Assembly (NCBI GenBank): GCA_020444075.1 | Contig: JAHLLR010000014.1 | Span: forward strand, 1-64,000 | Length of the DNA stretch: 64,000 nucleotides | Source: Deltaproteobacteria bacterium | GTDB lineage: Bacteria; Desulfobacterota; Desulfobacteria; Desulfobacterales; Desulfosarcinaceae | Direction: 5' to 3' | Shown: in pieces, positions 28,604 through 36,449 of the stretch | How the letters are laid out: each line of letters opens with the position of its first letter | How positions within the stretch are numbered: the stretch's first letter is position 1 | Made by a program: the position numbers and the translations under genes | Notes under the pieces: model-generated | Told to the model about the DNA's origin: nothing | Databases searched by the model: none | Seen by the model: the letters and a program-made list of their open reading frames with translations, nothing else

Positions 28604-28753
28604 ATGAAACAAAGAGATATCGTACCCAACGAAAAAGAGTGTATCAGCCAGTGCATCATCAAGTTCTGGTCCGGCTCCGATCGAAAGGTTGAGAACCGAG
28701 ATGAGCATTACGAACGATGCCTGACAAACTGTGATGTCTGCGGTACGGCTTGA
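28604..28753 (+). CDS. Twin-cysteine-motif miniprotein (49 aa)
   Basis: A 49-residue frame with AAGGAG eight bases before the ATG, a strong ribosome site that supports it as real. It contains CISQC (C13, C17) and CLTNCDVC (C39, C43, C46) flanking a charged helical middle, resembling a twin CX3C hairpin as in small metal-binding or disulfide-bonded helical proteins. It has no signal peptide. A hairpin follows about 80 bases after the stop. No family is recognised; metal binding or a redox role is inference. Confidence 0.55.
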   Translation: MKQRDIVPNEKECISQCIIKFWSGSDRKVENRDEHYERCLTNCDVCGTA

Positions 28754-28834
28754 CCGGACGCCCCATAAAAACCGATGGCCTGTATTCCGTTGGGATGAAC
28801 GTCTGTTGCGGTTACGGGCCGGAAAAAACATAAT

Positions 28835-28869
28835 CAAGCCCCGCTGGCGCGAATCGTCAGTGGGGCTTG
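28835..28869. terminator. Terminator-like hairpin
   Basis: CAAGCCCCGCTG pairs with CAGTGGGGCTTG (one G-T pair) around an 11-base loop. The T-tract is weak on the plus strand, but reading on the minus strand it is followed by TTATGTTTTTT, so it may be bidirectional. It lies after the twin-Cys miniprotein gene. Confidence 0.55.
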
Positions 28870-28977
28870 GTCATTTATTAGGCATCGGCAGCACGGCCAT
28901 TGCCAATTGACATTTCCGCCAGATCGGCCATACTGCCGAGCAAACCCAATTACCGCCCAAAGATGGAACGTGGCTGC

Positions 28978-29943
28978 ATGAACGCTATCGACATCCCCAG
29001 ACACTTTCAGGAGCAGGCGCAGATGCTCGCCAACCGGGTAAAAAAGCGCTATAAGCACCTGCGCCATCGCTTCAATCGAGAGAATATCGAGGTCTTCCGG
29101 CTCTATGACTGGGACATCCCTGAGATCCGCGCCGTGGTGGACTGGTACGGTGGCCACCTGGTTATCGGCGAGTACATGCGACGCCAGTCGGAACCCGAAT
29201 GGCTGGCCCTGATGGGCCAGGCCGTGGCCAAGTCCCTGGACGTGCCAGCGGACAAGGTCCACCTGAAACAGCGCTGGGCCGGCAAGCAGGATGGCAAGCG
29301 CTACGAACGCATCGACCAGACCGATAAAAAAATCGTCCTCTCCGAACGGGATTTAAGATTCCTGGTCAACCCCTACGATTATGTGGATACGGGCCTGTTT
29401 TCCGACCACCGGGACACCCGGCAGATGGTCCGGGGGCTGGCGGCCGGAAAAGATTTTCTCAACCTGTACTGCTACACGGCCTCTTTTTCCTGTTACGCCG
29501 CCAAAGGCGGGGCCCGCTCCACCGTTTCCGTGGACCGCTCGGAAAACGTGATCCAATGGGCCAGGGAGAACATGGTTCTCAACGGCATCGATCCGGCGGC
29601 CAACCGGCTGGTCCAGGCCCACACCTTCGATTTCCTGAAAAAGGCGGCACGAGAGAAGCAGCGCTTCGATCTGGCCGTGGTCGATCCGCCCTCCTTTTCC
29701 ACCACAAAGACCCGCAACGTGGCCTTCGACATCACCAGGGACCATCCCCGGCTTCTGGCAGCGGTGATTGAACTGCTTCGACCGGGTGCCACGCTGTTTT
29801 TCTCCACCAACCATCAGAATTTCGATCCCTGTATGGACAGGCTCAAGGCGGCCGAAGTGACGGAGATCACGGCCAGCACCATTCCCGAAGATTACATGAA
29901 CAAGCGCAAAACCATCCATCGCTGCTGGCGCATCACCACCTAG
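28978..29943 (+). CDS. RlmK/RlmI-like class I SAM-dependent rRNA methyltransferase
   Basis: A 321-residue methyltransferase resembling the C-terminal half of RlmKL, which makes m7G2069 in 23S rRNA. Residues about 20-60 (RVKKRYKHLRHRFNRENIEVFRLYDWDIPE) and NPYDYVDTGLFSDHRDTR are the substrate-side motifs. DFLNLYCYTASFSCYAAKGGA is the SAM-binding loop and VVDPPSFS is the catalytic (D/N)PPx motif, followed by STNHQNF. The start is uncertain among ATGs at 28900, 28963 and 28978; the last fits the family N terminus best. It is a single gene. Confidence 0.85.
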   Translation: MNAIDIPRHFQEQAQMLANRVKKRYKHLRHRFNRENIEVFRLYDWDIPEIRAVVDWYGGHLVIGEYMRRQSEPEWLALMGQAVAKSLDVPADKVHLKQRWAGKQDGKRYERIDQTDKKIVLSERDLRFLVNPYDYVDTGLFSDHRDTRQMVRGLAAGKDFLNLYCYTASFSCYAAKGGARSTVSVDRSENVIQWARENMVLNGIDPAANRLVQAHTFDFLKKAAREKQRFDLAVVDPPSFSTTKTRNVAFDITRDHPRLLAAVIELLRPGATLFFSTNHQNFDPCMDRLKAAEVTEITASTIPEDYMNKRKTIHRCWRITT

Positions 29944-30082
29944 CGGATCAATCATCAGGCCGGCCAATGAACCCCACGCCTTGAAGGCGGTCACCTTATT
30001 CAAGATGCTGCTGACCATGATCCGGTCTTAATCCGGTCCCCGCGAACGGCGTGAATGATTTGTCCGGATTCGATCCCTTGCA

Positions 30083-31381
30083 TCAGGAGGTTGATGAAAA
30101 AAGGCTCTGGATTTCCTCGGCGCGCTGACTGTCTCTTGCATGAAAAAATGAACCGATAAAGAAAAGAATCCCCGCCAGCAGGGCCGCCAGGGGCAGGAAC
30201 GCCATGGCGGTCGCCAGCCCGAACCGGTCGGAAAGGGCCCCGATGACAGGCGGGCCCAGTGCGCTGCCCAGAATGTGCTGAACGATGACGCACAGGCTCA
30301 GCGACACGGCCCGCAGGCCCGGATGAACCACGTCCTGGGTCACCGCCGCGGCGGCGGGCACGAAAGCTACCGCGCTGATCCCGGCACCCATCAGCAGCGC
30401 ATACTGGACCGGTCCGGCGAACCAATTAAAGGCCGCCAGCAGGATCACGGCGGTGGTCGTCGAAGAGATGGCGGGAAACAAAAGCCTGGCGTTTTGCCGG
30501 CGTTTCATCCAGCGATCCGTCAGATATCCTCCCAGCGGCGCCCCGACGATGGCCAGCATCATCACCACGCCGCCCTTGGTGGCGGCCCGGCTCATGGAGA
30601 GATCCTCCATCCGCTGAAAATAGCTGGGCAGCCAGGTCATCAGGGCCGTGGTCACGAAGGTATTGGCGGCAAAGGCCAGATTGTTGAATGCCAGGGTCCG
30701 GTTCTTCAAGAAGTGCCCGGCGATATCACCCCACCCCATCCGGATGCTTGCATGCCCCGGGCTGCCTCCCGGTTTCACCAGGGCAATCGTGCGGTAGTCG
30801 CGAACAAAAAAGAACAGCACGGCCACGATGACGCCGGGTAAAGCCACGATGCCGAAAGCGTGACGCCAGCCAACATGCTCGGCGATAATGCCGCCGAGTA
30901 TGATTCCCATGGCACTGCCCAAGGGAATGGAGGCATTCCAGACGCCCAGGACCCGTGCCCGCATTGCTTTGGGAAACATGGCGGCAATCAAGGCGGTCCC
31001 GCCGGGGGCGTATCCCGCCTCTCCCAGCCCGATGGCGGTTCTGGCGCTAAAGAGCTGCGTGAAATTCTGCGTAAAGGCGCAGGCCAGTGTCGCCGCGCTC
31101 CACAAAAGGGCCATCAGGCCGATGCTTTTCTTGCGACTCCAGCGGTCGATAAGCACCGATACGGGCAGGGTGAAGATGAGGATGGACCAGTAAACGGCGG
31201 AAACCAGCAGGCCGCACTGGGTGTCCGAAATGCCCCAGTCTTGTTTCAAAAAGGGGAACAGGGAGACGACCACCAGCCGGTCGATGTAATCGAACATGTA
31301 GAGCAAAAACAGCAGCGAGAAGACAACGCGTGGAGAAGATAACCGGGCGCCTATACCGGGATCGACGGAGTTGTTATTCAT
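30083..31381 (-). CDS. Major facilitator superfamily transporter
   Basis: A 432-residue protein with twelve predicted membrane helices and the MFS loop motifs: VLIDRWSRKKSIGLMALLWSAATL between helices 2 and 3, and GYLTDRWMKRRQNARLL between helices 8 and 9. The overall pattern (FDYIDRLVVVSLFPFLKQDWGISDTQCGLLVS at the start) resembles anion:cation symporter/spinster-like carriers of organic acids. It overlaps the UroD-like gene upstream by 8 bases, so the two are one transcription unit and may act on the same compound. Confidence 0.85.
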   Translation of the reverse strand: MNNNSVDPGIGARLSSPRVVFSLLFLLYMFDYIDRLVVVSLFPFLKQDWGISDTQCGLLVSAVYWSILIFTLPVSVLIDRWSRKKSIGLMALLWSAATLACAFTQNFTQLFSARTAIGLGEAGYAPGGTALIAAMFPKAMRARVLGVWNASIPLGSAMGIILGGIIAEHVGWRHAFGIVALPGVIVAVLFFFVRDYRTIALVKPGGSPGHASIRMGWGDIAGHFLKNRTLAFNNLAFAANTFVTTALMTWLPSYFQRMEDLSMSRAATKGGVVMMLAIVGAPLGGYLTDRWMKRRQNARLLFPAISSTTTAVILLAAFNWFAGPVQYALLMGAGISAVAFVPAAAAVTQDVVHPGLRAVSLSLCVIVQHILGSALGPPVIGALSDRFGLATAMAFLPLAALLAGILFFIGSFFHARDSQRAEEIQSLFSSTS

Positions 31382-32456
31382 AACGGCCGTATGTTTTCGC
31401 CGCCTGGAACATGGCGATGCAATTTTCGGGATTCACTCCGGGATGCAGGGAATTGGACGAGCATAGGATGTATCCGCCCCCCGCCGCCGCTGCATCGATG
31501 GCCTGCCGGACCGCCGCATCCACCTCGGCCGGCGTCCCTTCAGGCAGCAGGTGCATGCAATCAATGTTTCCCAGCAGGCAGATTCTGTCTCCGCAGGCAT
31601 CCTTGACTTTCCCCAGGTCCATGCCGGCCTGGGGTTCCAGAGGATTGAGGCCATCGTAGCCCGAAGCGATGAGGGTGTCCAGAATGGACCACAGGTTGCC
31701 GTCGCTGTGGCGGACGACCCTTACCCCCAGGGCGTGGGCCCGGTCAACCAGCCTGCGGTTGTATGGATTGACGTAGCGCCTGAAATGCGCGGGCGAGATC
31801 AGCAGGGCCTTGGTGTTGGCGATGTCGTCCTCCACCACCAGGACATCCAGCCCGGCATCGGCCAGCATGTCCAGCTGCTTGAGGTTGTATCGGGTGACCA
31901 TCTCCGCCACCCGCTCGACCAGCAGCGGATCCTGATAGAGCTTCATCATGTAGTTTTCCATGCCGATGAGCCGCCAGCTCCTTACAAACACCCCCCGCAT
32001 CAGCCAGAACAAGGCCACATTTCCCTTGAAGCGGTCTCTGGCCAGGTCCAGCAGCAGCAGATGGGAGCGGTCGGGTTCCGGTGCCGTGTAGCGATCCAGA
32101 TCAGCGGCGTCCCTTACCGGATGGCCCTTGGCTACCGGCAGTCCATGGGGGCTGCGCCGGTAGGTGATACCCCAGTCGTCCATGACATGTTTGTCATCCA
32201 GTTCGCGTTCGTGACCGATCTCAAACGTCGTGATGCCGTCCACGCCGAAGGCTTCGTGGATCAGGAACAGGGTGTCCACCAGCTTCATCTTTTCCCCATC
32301 GGTCATTTCATGGAACTGCCGGGGTTCCGGCAGACCGTCGGTGAGGTGCCTGCCGATGCCGATGATGGGTGCCTCGTTGATGCCGTGAATGTACAGGGGC
32401 ACCCGGTCGGGCTGCTGGACGGCCAGCGCCTTGAGAATTCGCTCTTTTCCATTCAT
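31374..32456 (-). CDS. Uroporphyrinogen decarboxylase-family protein (MtaA/UroD-like)
   Basis: A 360-residue TIM-barrel protein of the UroD/MtaA superfamily: MNGKERILKALAVQQPDRVPL at the N terminus, LVVEDDIANTKALLISPAHFRRYVNPYNRRLVDRAH in the middle, VRVVRHSDGNLWSILDTLI and GYDGLNPLEPQAGMDLGKVK, then GGGYILCSSNSLHPGVNPENCIAM. Divergent members in anaerobes are corrinoid-dependent methyltransferases and not haem enzymes, and the company of an MFS carrier points the same way. Which methyl donor is used cannot be told. No corrinoid protein is adjacent. Confidence 0.8.
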   Translation of the reverse strand: MNGKERILKALAVQQPDRVPLYIHGINEAPIIGIGRHLTDGLPEPRQFHEMTDGEKMKLVDTLFLIHEAFGVDGITTFEIGHERELDDKHVMDDWGITYRRSPHGLPVAKGHPVRDAADLDRYTAPEPDRSHLLLLDLARDRFKGNVALFWLMRGVFVRSWRLIGMENYMMKLYQDPLLVERVAEMVTRYNLKQLDMLADAGLDVLVVEDDIANTKALLISPAHFRRYVNPYNRRLVDRAHALGVRVVRHSDGNLWSILDTLIASGYDGLNPLEPQAGMDLGKVKDACGDRICLLGNIDCMHLLPEGTPAEVDAAVRQAIDAAAAGGGYILCSSNSLHPGVNPENCIAMFQAAKTYGRYE

Positions 32457-32472
32457 ATGGCCGCTGTCCTAA

Positions 32473-32580
32473 TTAAAATTGCCCTTTCAGAGTCAGGCCG
32501 ATAAACGGGGCCGTATCGTAGTCGGTGCCGCCCTGTTCACTGCCGTTTTCATCCTTTTCTGATGAAAAATGACAGCGGGT
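32473..32580 (-). pseudogene. Possible remnant of an outer-membrane beta-barrel protein
   Basis: In the 367-base gap 32457-32823 the minus strand ends a frame with GTDYDTAPFIGLTLKGQF and a stop. That looks like the last strand of an outer-membrane barrel, with alternating residues and a terminal Phe. Nothing recognisable is attached upstream, so the gene would have been almost entirely lost. Tentative; the rest of the gap shows no feature. Confidence 0.25.
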
Positions 32581-32823
32581 GGCGGAACCTGGGATATTTC
32601 TCTCTACACCGATACCACGACGTTCGTCGAGGACTTTCAAAAAAACCAAAACGCGGCGTTGGCCCGCAAGACGAATGCGGCCAGCAGGGAGGCGCAACAT
32701 GCTGAATACGTGCTATTTGAAGATAGACTGAAAAATGGGCATTCACCAATATGAATTGACATTTTGTGATCGTTTGGCGAATTTGTAGAACATCTAACCC
32801 CGCAGTGATTGAAACGGAAGAAA

Positions 32824-33855
32824 ATGAACTCGAAAATTGATAGACGAATTACTGAAATCCTGAATAAAGCCGAGGATAGGGTGCCTGTCAGCCGGGAAGA
32901 AGCAATGACCCTGATGGGGGTGCAATTGCACACGCGGGCGTGCTATGCCATCATGGAGACGGCCAACCGGTTGTCTCGCGCGCAATTCGGCAACAAGGGC
33001 GAAAACCACTATCACATCGGGCTGAATGTCGAGCCGTGTCCGATGGATTGCCTTTTCTGCAGCCTTACGCGCAAGGCCGGAATTTTCAAAGAGAAGATCG
33101 AATTTCCCTTGGATCAGATTGTCGCCTGGGCCAAGCAGGCGGAACAGCATGGTGCCGATGGCCTGAACCTGATGACCACCGGAACCTATCCGTTCGCACG
33201 GCTGCTGGAAGTCGGCCGTTTGCTCAAAACGGAGACCGCCGTCCCCCTGGTGGCCAACACCAGGGATATCAATCACCGCGAAGGAGAAGCGCTGCTCGAG
33301 GCCGGTTTCGTGGGGGCCTACCACGCGGTCCGGCTGGGTGAGGGCCGCGATACGCCCTTTGACCGTGAAAAACGCATTCGGACCATACAGGTGTTCCGTG
33401 ACGTCGGATTGCTCTGGATGAACTGCGTCGAGCCGGTTGGACCGGAGCACGCGGCCGATGAAATTGTGGACCTGATGCTGCTGGCTCGGGATTTCGGTGC
33501 GGCCTACAGCGGAGTCATGCGGCGAATCAATTTTCCAGGATCGCCCATGGAACGATTCGGCATGATCAGCGAGCTTGAAATGGCCCGTCTGGTCGCCATC
33601 AGCCGTCTGGTCATGGGTGATGTGCCCAAGGCCCACTGCACCCATGAACCCCATACGGCTTCTCTCATGGCCGGCGCCAACCTGTTTTTCCCCGAGGTGG
33701 GTTCCAGCCCCAGGGACGGCAGAGCCGATACCGAAAAGGGCCGGGGCACCGGCATAGAGCGTTGCCAGCGCATGCAGCGGGAAATGGAATGGGATCCCTC
33801 GCTGCCATCAAACTGTTTTGAAATGAAAGCAGCCAATGCGGCGGTTGTCACATAA
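32824..33855 (+). CDS. Biotin synthase-like radical SAM enzyme
   Basis: A 343-residue radical SAM protein. The cluster motif is C72-x3-C76-x2-C79 (EPCPMDCLFCS), and the barrel continues with GADGLNLMTTGTYPF and VGAYHAVRLGEGRDTPF, as in the BioB/HydE/PylB group. The C terminus keeps a BATS-like region (GANLFFPEVGSSPRDGRADTEKG). It differs from true BioB in having no obvious ligands for the second 2Fe-2S cluster. The ATG at 32824 has GGAAG close upstream. It is followed 19 bases later by an ABC importer operon, so it probably acts on the imported compound or on a product made from it. The reaction is not known. Confidence 0.85.
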   Translation: MNSKIDRRITEILNKAEDRVPVSREEAMTLMGVQLHTRACYAIMETANRLSRAQFGNKGENHYHIGLNVEPCPMDCLFCSLTRKAGIFKEKIEFPLDQIVAWAKQAEQHGADGLNLMTTGTYPFARLLEVGRLLKTETAVPLVANTRDINHREGEALLEAGFVGAYHAVRLGEGRDTPFDREKRIRTIQVFRDVGLLWMNCVEPVGPEHAADEIVDLMLLARDFGAAYSGVMRRINFPGSPMERFGMISELEMARLVAISRLVMGDVPKAHCTHEPHTASLMAGANLFFPEVGSSPRDGRADTEKGRGTGIERCQRMQREMEWDPSLPSNCFEMKAANAAVVT

Positions 33856-33874
33856 CCCGGCAAGGAGAAACGGC

Positions 33875-34828
33875 ATGCCATGTAAAAAAACGGGGTTTGG
33901 CTGGATTGCGGTCCTGATCCTGTCGCTGCTTCCCCCATTTGCCTTAGCGGGTGAAACGGTCCGCATCGGTACATGGAAAACACCGCAGACGATCCAGCCA
34001 TTTTTTTATGAGCGGTTTCTGCCGGATGCGATGCAAAGCCAAATCCTGTCCTTCACCAATCCGGCGGATCAAAAAACGGCCCTTCTGGCCGGAAGCCTGG
34101 ACATGTGCGGCACCACCCTGGCGCATGCCATATATTCCGCCTGCGCCGGCCAACCGGTTGTGGTCGTAGCGGCACTTTGCAACAAATGCTCTGCCCTCGT
34201 GGTAAAAAAGGATGGTCCGATTCAATCCGAAAAGGATCTCCAGGGCAAAACCATCGGCTATGTCCCGGGCACCATGCATGAAATCCTGCTTCGGGAGACT
34301 CTGACCCGCAACGGCATTTCACCTGAAAAGGATGTCAAGCTGATCCGGGTCGATTTTTTCGACATGGGAACGGCACTTGCGCGCGGAAGCATCGATGCCT
34401 TTCTTTCCGGAGAGCCGTTGCCTACCCTGGCGGTGAGTCAGGGATACGGCAGCATTCTTTCATACCCTTACTACACCGATTCAGTCGGCACGATAAACGC
34501 CGCGATGATTGTCCGGCGCGCCAGTATTGACAAGCACCCCGAAAGGGTGTCCCTGCTGGTTCTCGCGCACGCCCGGGCAACCCGCTATTTAAGGGCGCAT
34601 CCGGAGGAGTGGCTGGATAAAGCCTCCGGTTTCGGAACCCCGATGGAGGTGTTAAAAAAGGCCGCTCCAAACATGGAACTTGCCTGGGAGATGGACGATA
34701 CCTTCGTCCAGAAGGCCAAAGCCCTGGGCAGCCGAATGCAGGCCTTGGGCATCATCGACCGTCAACCAGATTACAATCGGCTGTTTGACCTGTCCTTTGT
34801 CAGACAGGCCAAGGAAAAACGCGAATGA
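33875..34828 (+). CDS. ABC transporter substrate-binding protein, NitT/TauT (SsuA/THI5-like) family
   Basis: A 317-residue periplasmic protein with a Sec signal peptide (WIAVLILSLLPPFALAGE, cleavage after LAG/A). It has the SsuA/NMT1 pattern: AALLAGSLDMCGTTLAHAI, KDLQGKTIGYVPGTMHEILLRETL, LARGSIDAFLSGEPLPTLA. Related proteins bind sulfonates, nitrate, thiamine pyrimidines or aromatic acids. Three Cys residues (DMCGTT, SACAGQ and LCNKCSA) in the mature protein are unusual. The ATG at 33875 has GGAG upstream. It overlaps the permease gene by 4 bases. Confidence 0.9.
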   Translation: MPCKKTGFGWIAVLILSLLPPFALAGETVRIGTWKTPQTIQPFFYERFLPDAMQSQILSFTNPADQKTALLAGSLDMCGTTLAHAIYSACAGQPVVVVAALCNKCSALVVKKDGPIQSEKDLQGKTIGYVPGTMHEILLRETLTRNGISPEKDVKLIRVDFFDMGTALARGSIDAFLSGEPLPTLAVSQGYGSILSYPYYTDSVGTINAAMIVRRASIDKHPERVSLLVLAHARATRYLRAHPEEWLDKASGFGTPMEVLKKAAPNMELAWEMDDTFVQKAKALGSRMQALGIIDRQPDYNRLFDLSFVRQAKEKRE

Positions 34829-35628
34829 ACCCTTTCCCGTCCAATGCCGGCTGGGTCAATCGGATATCACCCTGGTTTCTGCCGGTCGTATTCTTCCTGA
34901 CCTGGTTTGCCGTCAGCGAAACGGGCATGGTGCCCACTTATCTGTTGCCGCACCCCAAAGATATCCTCGCCGCCGCCTCGACGTATATCTTCAGCGAAGC
35001 CGGCCAGGGGCCTTACGCAGGCCGCTTCTTTAAGGACCTTGTCGCCAGCAGCCTGAGAGTCGTGTCCGGTTTCGGCCTGGCGGCATCGGCAGGCATCCCC
35101 CTTGGCCTCCTTTCCGGCCGAATCGCCGCCGTCAACCGCATGGTAGGCATGACCATCAATGCGCTGCGCGCCGTTCCCGGAATCAGCTGGCTGCCCCTGG
35201 CGATGGTCTGGTTCGGCATCGGTCTGAAGACCACCGTTTTTCTGGTGGCCCTGGCAGCCTTTTTCCCCATATACCTCAACGCCGAGGCCGGTGCCCGTCA
35301 GGTCAGCCCGATCCTGCTCCAGGCCGGGGCGATGATGGGCGTTCATCGCCTGCGGGGGACGTTTGCGATCCTCATACCGGCGGCCATGCCGCAGATCATC
35401 ACCGGGCTGCGCCTGGGGATGGGCATCTCCTGGGCCTATCTGGTTCTGGGCGAACTCACCGGCGTTCCTGACGGGTTGGGCGCCCTCATCATGGATGCGC
35501 GCATGCTCGGACGCATCGACGTTATTATCGTTGGCATCCTGATGATCGCCCTGATCGGCCGGATGTGTGACCTGGGCCTTAACCAGCTGTTGCGGCTGAG
35601 TTTTAAAAGCGCGCGGAGGATGCCGTGA
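34825..35628 (+). CDS. ABC transporter permease, NitT/TauT family
   Basis: A 267-residue inner-membrane protein with about six helices. It has the binding-protein-dependent transport signature: GITGLRLGMGISWAYLVLGELTG-like sequence (ITGLRLGMGISWAYLVLGEL), preceded by LPAAMPQII (here IPAAMPQII), which is the EAA-type contact loop with the ATPase. NALRAVPGISWLPLAMVWFGIG is typical of SsuC/TauC. It overlaps both neighbours by 4 bases, so the three importer genes are translationally coupled. Confidence 0.93.
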   Translation: MNPFPSNAGWVNRISPWFLPVVFFLTWFAVSETGMVPTYLLPHPKDILAAASTYIFSEAGQGPYAGRFFKDLVASSLRVVSGFGLAASAGIPLGLLSGRIAAVNRMVGMTINALRAVPGISWLPLAMVWFGIGLKTTVFLVALAAFFPIYLNAEAGARQVSPILLQAGAMMGVHRLRGTFAILIPAAMPQIITGLRLGMGISWAYLVLGELTGVPDGLGALIMDARMLGRIDVIIVGILMIALIGRMCDLGLNQLLRLSFKSARRMP

Positions 35629-36419
35629 CGGCCCGTTTGCACCTTGTCGATCAGCGAACCGAAGCGATGCCGGCTATCCTTGACGTCGCCGCCCTGAGCA
35701 AGCAGTTCAGCACCAACGGGATCAACCCGGTTGTCGTACTGCAGGATATCCGCTTTTCCGCCCGGCGGGGGGAGATGATCTGCTTTCTGGGAAGAAGCGG
35801 GTGCGGCAAGTCCACCCTGCTGAAAATCCTGGCCGGCTTTATACCGCCCAGCAGCGGTTCGGTACAATTGAACGGACGGCCGGTCGGACGGCCCGGACCG
35901 GACCGGTGCGTGGTGTTTCAGGAAGACGCGCTGTTCCCCTGGCTGACAGTCAAAGAGAACATCGCCTTTGGGTTGAAAGGCCGAAAGCTGAGCCGCAGGG
36001 AGCGGGAGCGGGAAGTGGATCGGTTCGTCTCCCTGGTCGGTCTGGACGGTTTTGCCGATTATCTGCCCCAGGCGATCTCCGGCGGGATGAAGCAGCGCGT
36101 TTCACTGGCCCGGGTCCTGATTCTCCAGCCGGAAGTCCTGCTCATGGATGAGCCGTTCGCCGCTCTGGATGCCCAGACGCGCGAGGAGATGCAGAACCTG
36201 CTGCTCGATCTGTGGAAGGAGTTTTCCCATACCGTTCTTTTCGTCACCCATGATGTGAATGAGGCGGTATTGCTCGCCGACCGGATCATTCTCATGGAAA
36301 AGGCTCCCGGGCGCATCCGGGAAGACATAACCATCAAACTGCCCCGGCCGAGAAAAAAAGACAGCGCCCCCTTCTTCAATCAGTGCCGCGTAATGATGGC
36401 TAAGATCAATCAGGTTTGA
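35625..36419 (+). CDS. ABC transporter ATP-binding protein, NitT/TauT family
   Basis: A 264-residue ATPase: Walker A GRSGCGKST (near 58-66), Q-loop VFQEDALFPWLTV, ABC signature in ISGGMKQRVSLARV, Walker B VLLMDEPFAALD and the switch His in FVTHDVNEAVLL. It resembles SsuB/TauB. The start is a GTG at 35625 with GGAGG nine bases upstream, overlapping the permease stop. It closes the radical SAM-importer operon; a converging efflux gene begins 31 bases on. Confidence 0.95.
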   Translation: MTARLHLVDQRTEAMPAILDVAALSKQFSTNGINPVVVLQDIRFSARRGEMICFLGRSGCGKSTLLKILAGFIPPSSGSVQLNGRPVGRPGPDRCVVFQEDALFPWLTVKENIAFGLKGRKLSRREREREVDRFVSLVGLDGFADYLPQAISGGMKQRVSLARVLILQPEVLLMDEPFAALDAQTREEMQNLLLDLWKEFSHTVLFVTHDVNEAVLLADRIILMEKAPGRIREDITIKLPRPRKKDSAPFFNQCRVMMAKINQV

Positions 36420-36449
36420 TTCGAACGCAGGTGACAAGGCCCGGTTCTA

